The notes under the pieces were generated by a model. It searched no databases, was not told the origin of the DNA, and was given only the letters and a program-made list of their open reading frames with translations. DNA of 64,000 nucleotides, from assembly GCA_947652115.1 (NCBI GenBank), contig OX393569.1, forward strand, positions 18,144,650 to 18,208,649, given 5' to 3'. The DNA is from Blastomussa wellsi (taxonomy: Eukaryota > Cnidaria > Anthozoa > Scleractinia > Plerogyridae). Below, piece by piece: positions 59,001 to 64,000 of this stretch. The position numbers were made by a program, and so were the translations under genes. How positions within the stretch are numbered: the first letter of the stretch is position 1; every line of letters begins with the position of its first letter.

Positions 59001-61770
59001 TTTTTCTCAGTTCTCAGTTGTTAATTTGAAATATTAATTTTTAGGGCATGCGAATCAGAGTTATTCTATTAATACTAATTTAAACATAAGTTAATGTTGC
59101 GGTGTATAACAAAACTGAGTTAGAATTTTCTTCTTAAAAATATTAATGAATCATATCCTTAATTCGCTATGCAATGTTTCTTGTTTTTATTACAATGTTT
59201 TTGCAATATCTTCTTGTTTTAAGTTTGTGACGGATGTAGAATAGAGAGTCTGAGAACAGATTCAAAAATTACATGTGGCAACATTTTTAAAGTCTGCCGA
59301 CACTTTTTTTAGATCGTACCGTTACTCATATTGCTTGTTGTGTTTCGTATTCTAGCAATCAAACTAACATCGATAAGCCTTTTATTATTAAAGTTAAATT
59401 CACTAAAAGAATAACTTATGACTTTACTATCAGTTTTTCCAACTGAAATAATTTGTACAAATATAATTAAAACAGTAATAAAAGCGTATTTGAATGTGTT
59501 CGGCAACAACCTTTGTATATAACTTTTCGTGACATATTTTTTGCCAAGCGATTAAAATGATAGTGAAACTATCAAATATACTACAATCTTTCATCCTGTA
59601 GAGGTCGCAACTACCACTTATGAGAGACAGGCCATTAAAATTAGATGTCTAAAAACTGTAACTCCAACACAAAGTTTCCGATTTTAATACTCGGAATGTT
59701 TTGTTTATCAGCGAGGCAAATGTAGTGGTTTATACATTTGACATTGATTCTTATTGCTTTTTACTAGCTTTAGTCTCAAAGATATTAATTTTTGTTCAAA
59801 GAGTCCGGCACTTTGCCGCATTCTAAAAACAATCTTTTTTATTTCACTGTTGTCAAAACAAAGTATGGGTTACGATTACTAGGCTTCTGTTTTCTTTGAA
59901 ACGCCAATATTGGAATACGTTCTCCACTTTTCCAAAGACGTTGTTTGATAAACAAATACAAAAATCGCGATTTCATATTCAGTTATTTCAATTCACAACA
60001 ATATTATAGCTTGCAATATTTTTGCTAGCAATATTTTAGCTTGCAAGTTTAAAAGGAGTTTTGTCACAGGATATTGAGATTTTTTGTTATGTAAAAGGTT
60101 ACTTTCACATTGATGGAAACGTTAAAATAAAAGTTTACGTAAAAAAAAACACTGAAAAGATCAAAGATAATTATTTTCTAACATAGGGAGATTGAAACGG
60201 AGTAAAAATGACAACTTAAGCAAAAAAGGATTTTTTTGAGATTGGGGGGATCAGTGATATAACCCCCTTAGGTCTGTGTTAGTTTCATGACAAATCAAGT
60301 TAATTTACTGGTATCAAACTATAACAACGTCTGACCAACAACAATCTTTATTCGGTAAACTCGGTAAAATTGTACAACACCAGTTTAATACAACGAAAAT
60401 TTCACTAAACCGCGCTTTTCACATTTGCCGTGTGTTAGTCTGTTACAGAGAACCACTTGGTATAAACGCCTCTTTACCAACATTTCTAGAGTGACATGAT
60501 TTATGAGCTTGAAAACGTTCATGTCAAACATTAAAAGATAAATATTAAAATTTAGTATAAAAAAGTTATATCGAATTTAATAAGAAAGGTTTTTAATTAA
60601 GATATATAGCGTGGAATATACAACAGCTGGTATGCGTTGCGCAATCTTATCACACAGCGCAAAAAGTTGCGTTTCCTACACTAATACAAACATGCCGTTT
60701 ACAATAGGGTACAAATAAGCGAGCAAAAATTAAAACTGTACCGTAGAGACTTCAAGAAATACGTTGTGCAAACTGCCATTTTATTTTAATAAACAAGCTT
60801 TGAATTGACTGCAAGTTAATTGTACATGAGTGACAAAAAAACCTTTGCAACGTTTGCACAAAACATTTCGTGCCCAATCACAGGACGAATTTGCGTCGAA
60901 ATTTATTTACGTTTTAAAGAAAGGTCCTTCTAAGCGGAAATAATTTTTATGCAAGTTTAATGTATGTTTGTTTCCGTTCACCTCGAGGCAGAAGTTTCAA
61001 CCCTGTATCCATAAATATAGCGCAACTTTTTTGATCGGAGCAAAGTGATAAACACCGCAAGTAGAAGATCTCAAAGAGGGTCTGTGCAGATACCGACGCA
61101 ACGAAAACCTGGTAAGGCAATGCACAGAGTTTTTAAAACAGCTATTCCAGGTTCCTCTCCAATATAAAACAGGAAAATGTTTTATGCTGACTAGCAGAGT
61201 TTGGCGGAGCACTCCTTGTTCAAACACCAAAAAAGAGAGTTAAAGATTTGTGAAACCTCGACGACGATAAGCTTTTCAGATATCGTTGTGCAATTATGTT
61301 TCATCCAAATTCTTTCTTAGATAGTCGAGGCGTATACTTTTTAGATAACGGGTTTTTACGAGACATAATAATTTTCATATTTCATATCAAACTCTATATA
61401 CTAGAAACTCGTGCTTTTAATTTGTCTGACGATGTTTCGAACACTGTTCCCGAATGTGAATGTGATTTGAGATGACTTACATTTACTTACTTACTTGCTA
61501 TAGTAAAGCTTAAAAGGTTAATATCTACAATGATACTGAATATCAACTTGGTTTTGGTATATGCTATGGTGGAGGTGGAAAATTAACTTTATGGTTATTT
61601 GAGCAGTATTTCAGAGTTTTCACATACTCTGTTTCTTCTTGATATATAAAAGTTTATTTTACCGGCTGATTGTTTAAACTAAACATTCACAATTTCAACG
61701 TTTTGAGCCTTCGATTTTAATGTTCGTCTTATAGTAATTGACTTCGACGAGCATACCATGTTCTTATCCT
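56100..61770. other. AT-rich gene-poor stretch
   Basis: Only short ORFs with AT-driven composition on both strands; no recognisable domain, no tRNA, no long inverted repeat and no clear splice-bounded exon was seen. It may hold introns or distal regulatory DNA of a flanking gene, but the sequence does not show it. Confidence 0.5.
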
Positions 61771-61774
61771 CCAA

Positions 61775-61887
61775 ACTGAATACCGAAAAAGCTATTATCT
61801 GGAGGGCTAAAACTCGAAACGTCAGCTCTTGAATCTCTTTACGGTGGCCAATTCACATTATCAACCCAGTTGATAAAACCAAATTAT
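61775..61887 (+). repeat. Possible Penelope-like element remnant with hammerhead-like core
   Basis: The stretch has gggctaaaactcgaaacgtc followed by agctcttgaatctctttacg and a short self-complementary atcaacccagttgat. The GAAACGTC block preceded by a small stem (GGGC/aCTC) resembles the minimal hammerhead ribozyme core carried by Penelope-like retroelements in many aquatic animals. The expected CTGAYGA box is damaged here (ctggag at 61799), so it should be inactive. Identification relies on memory of the family. Confidence 0.4.
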
Positions 61888-62011
61888 ATCGACAACCAAC
61901 ACCCCAGTGTGTGGAATGCTTGCATCGGACACAAATAGTTGTCGATAACATTTTGTTGTCCAAAACAAATAGTTGTCGACAACTAATTGTCTAGTCTGTG
62001 GGGGCCCTAAC
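61888..62011. mobile_element. Truncated copy of the SalI-site-rich MITE
   Basis: About 120 bases match the right half of 49439-49853, from acaccccagtgtgtggaatg to the end gtctgtgggggccct, with few differences. The left half is missing and the copy joins directly to the Penelope-like remnant. Confidence 0.7.
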
Positions 62012-63131
62012 GCTACTTTTATAAACTTTATATATGTTTCGGGCTTGCACGCCAACTCTTTGTCGTTTTACTCACCTAAGGGCGTTAGGTCTTAACATCA
62101 TTGTAGGTAATAATATAGCATTTTAGTTCCTATATATTGTTGGGGTTGTTATATCAATAAATATTGTCAGCCACTTCGAGCATACAGCTCATAACATTAA
62201 TAAAACACAAATTTCCCAACCGCAAGGAAACAGAAGCAATTCTAATTTTTGCAGCCTTATTGTGTACGCAACAGTGATTTTTGTAACAACTTTACTTTTC
62301 CTAAATTTCCCGATATTTTGCACGAGGCTGACAATTTTTATCAAGTTAATACGACCGGTGGCCGCTTCAAAAATATCCTTATTTCACTGCAAATTTCAAA
62401 GTGTCTAACGAGTAACACACCTTGGAAAGGTTTGTCAATTGCAATCCTTAATCCTTCCCATTCGAACCCATTCTTGTTTCTTCTCAGTTAATTGTTACCT
62501 CTCGTATTTTTGGCAGAAGGGTAACAGCTCTTGTAAGCTTGTTATTCTACTAGTCCTCTAGACAGTGTTGCAGCTGCAAAAAATTCTATTCTTTGTAATC
62601 CATAATGGACTCACTTGCACTTAAGACCTTATGGGAGAAAAGCATTGACAAAATCACCAAACAATTTCGTTATTAGGGCGAGGGAAAAGCGCCCTGGGGA
62701 CGACATTGATCATCAAAATGAAAATTACGGGATTTGGGAAACTAGGTGGATGTAATTCTGCCAGTTCAAGAGAAAATGAAGAGACAGAGAAGTTTACTGA
62801 GAGCTCGAGAGAGCGTTCTGTTGGTTAGGAGTTGTCAATTCCAGAAATTTATTTGTAGACTGGCTCTGGGACGGAAGTCTGCTTTTTGTGACGTCCGCAA
62901 CATACCATTTCCCTTGGTGTTTGTAAGATTGAGAGACGCTTTTATGTAGACATTTTAGGAGCAGACTTCCTTTCTAAGGTCAGTGTAAAACTTATAACTT
63001 TAGTGGAATTGACATATCCCAAAGCCTTGACGGGAATTGTCCCTCTCTGTCCCTTGAAGCTCGCTTGGTGCGTGTTATGAAGAGTACCAATTCTGGTTTT
63101 GTTTTGTTTCGTTTTTAGCCCCCGTAAACAC

Positions 63132-63463
63132 ATGGCTTACAAATGTACGTTGACCATCCTTTCCGCCCTTTGTCTTTTGGCAGCAGTTGTTTCTCTTCCG
63201 TATCTTCCTGGCAGACAGCAAGGCAAACGGATACCATTCAGTTTCAATAAAATGGTAATTTTTCATGTATTGGTAATTTTGTACCGTAGAAAGAATTATA
63301 TAGTTCCAAATCCTACATCTGTGGTGATTGGTCTTGAGATTTGTCTTCCTCGAGTAGGCTCCCCAAGGGAATTAATTCTCGCTCAAAATGACGAATTCTA
63401 CTACGCGACCAACTCAATGCAAAAAAATTCTGTCTCTTGGAACACAAGAACAGCAATATATAG
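63132..63463 (+). CDS. First coding exon of a probable secreted protein (partial)
   Basis: An ATG at 63132, shortly after a possible acceptor (cgtttttag), opens a frame with a strong signal peptide: a basic start (MAYKC), a hydrophobic core (LTILSALCLLAAVVS) and a likely cleavage site before LPYLPGRQQGKR. The frame stays open to a good donor (ag|gtaagc after 63463), just before an in-frame stop; an earlier donor (atg|gtaatt after 63252) is also possible. The mature start contains GR and GKR sites, as in processed peptide precursors, but no repeated peptide is visible. The rest of the gene would lie beyond the window; no further exon is recognised in 63470-64000. Family unknown. Confidence 0.4.
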
Positions 63464-63805
63464 GTAAGCACTGTAGACCTATTTCGTAAATGGGTGCTAA
63501 ATTTTAATTCTTTTGTGTGCATTTAAATTAGCCTTTTGCTTTCCATCCCACAGCCCTGCATTAACTATTGCAAAAGAGGTTTGCCCTACAGTGGAGCAGT
63601 CGACTGCTTTTGGATATTCGACAGTCGCTCTTATTTTTAGCTTTCCTACATTTTAAGGGTAATTTATTTTAGGTTGTCGAAGAAATGAGTCAAAATGTCG
63701 TGACACAGCTCCTTTAATAGCTTCAACCTTTTCTTTAGTTTATACACCTTGAAATGCTGCTGTTTTCTTGTGGTTTAGGGTTGCGTTGTTCACACAAAAT
63801 CCGCT

Positions 63806-63916
63806 GACTCGTCCCCAGCCGTCTCTCATTCTCCGAAGGGAGCAGGAGTCGACTGGGGGAAACTAAAGAAGCAAGGGATAATGAGACCATGAGAGACGAC
63901 TGGGTACGAGTCAGCA
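63806..63916. repeat. Hairpin element related to the CTCGTCCCC family
   Basis: The arm tgactcgtccccagccgtct is repeated inverted as agacgactgggtacgagtca at the other side, with inner atctc/cattctcc and gagac blocks. The terminal ctcgtccccag resembles the MITEs at 3902 and 37536, but I see no clean target-site duplication. Confidence 0.5.
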
Positions 63917-64000
63917 AAAACCGCCCAGCACAAGCCGGCTTGTCACTTACTAAGCAATCATAGATGGCTTCACATTTCTTAACTTCTTGAACTGGGACTG

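Overview
This is eukaryotic nuclear DNA. Intron-rich genes with GT-AG splicing, a nuclear gene for a mitochondrial translation factor, a very large mosaic LDLR-B/EGF/sushi/cadherin receptor, and a dense background of small inverted-repeat transposons and tRNA-derived SINEs all point to an animal. The gene types and repeat styles fit an anthozoan cnidarian, most likely a stony coral; that identification is inference. There is no sign of operons or bacterial features. One 200-base assembly gap lies at 1790-1989.

Layout. 1-6579 has no convincing gene and holds several palindromic elements. 6580-8133 (+) is an intronless gene for a 517-residue orphan protein with an N-myristoylation signal. 10859-12353 (-) is a two-exon gene for a DsbA/FrnE-like thioredoxin-fold oxidoreductase, whose intron carries a long ATCA/ATCG microsatellite. 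14027-32095 (+) is a twelve-coding-exon gene that I assembled to a 2630-residue type I membrane receptor: signal peptide, YWTD beta-propeller, six EGF, one sushi, about fifteen cadherin repeats, about six more EGF, one membrane segment, and a tail with three NPxY/F motifs. 34677-36017 (+) is an intronless BTB-BACK-PHR gene of the BTBD1/2/3/6 type. 38257-45633 (+) is a ten-coding-exon gene for mitochondrial elongation factor Tu (450 residues). 45634-63131 is almost a gene desert with repeats, a LINE fragment and one doubtful exon. 63132-63463 (+) looks like the first coding exon of a secreted protein that runs off the window.

The genes do not form a pathway. TUFM serves mitochondrial translation, the BTB protein is probably a CUL3 adaptor, the DsbA-like protein is a probable thiol oxidoreductase, and the mosaic receptor is a cell-surface protein that may join LRP-type ligand binding and endocytosis to cadherin-type adhesion. 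The receptor is the most interesting item: I do not recognise this domain order in any named cadherin or LRP family, and its intron phases differ between the propeller/EGF part and the cadherin part, as expected for assembly by exon shuffling.

Mobile DNA is the other theme. Elements with readable target-site duplications include a MITE family with two insertions each flanked by a 9-bp duplication (3902-4197, 37536-37823), a SalI-site-rich MITE with a 6-bp duplication (49439-49853), a TTAA-flanked piggyBac-like element inserted in an older palindromic element (9302-9885 inside 9208-9957), and a tRNA-derived SINE with a perfect 28-bp duplication (53612-53886).
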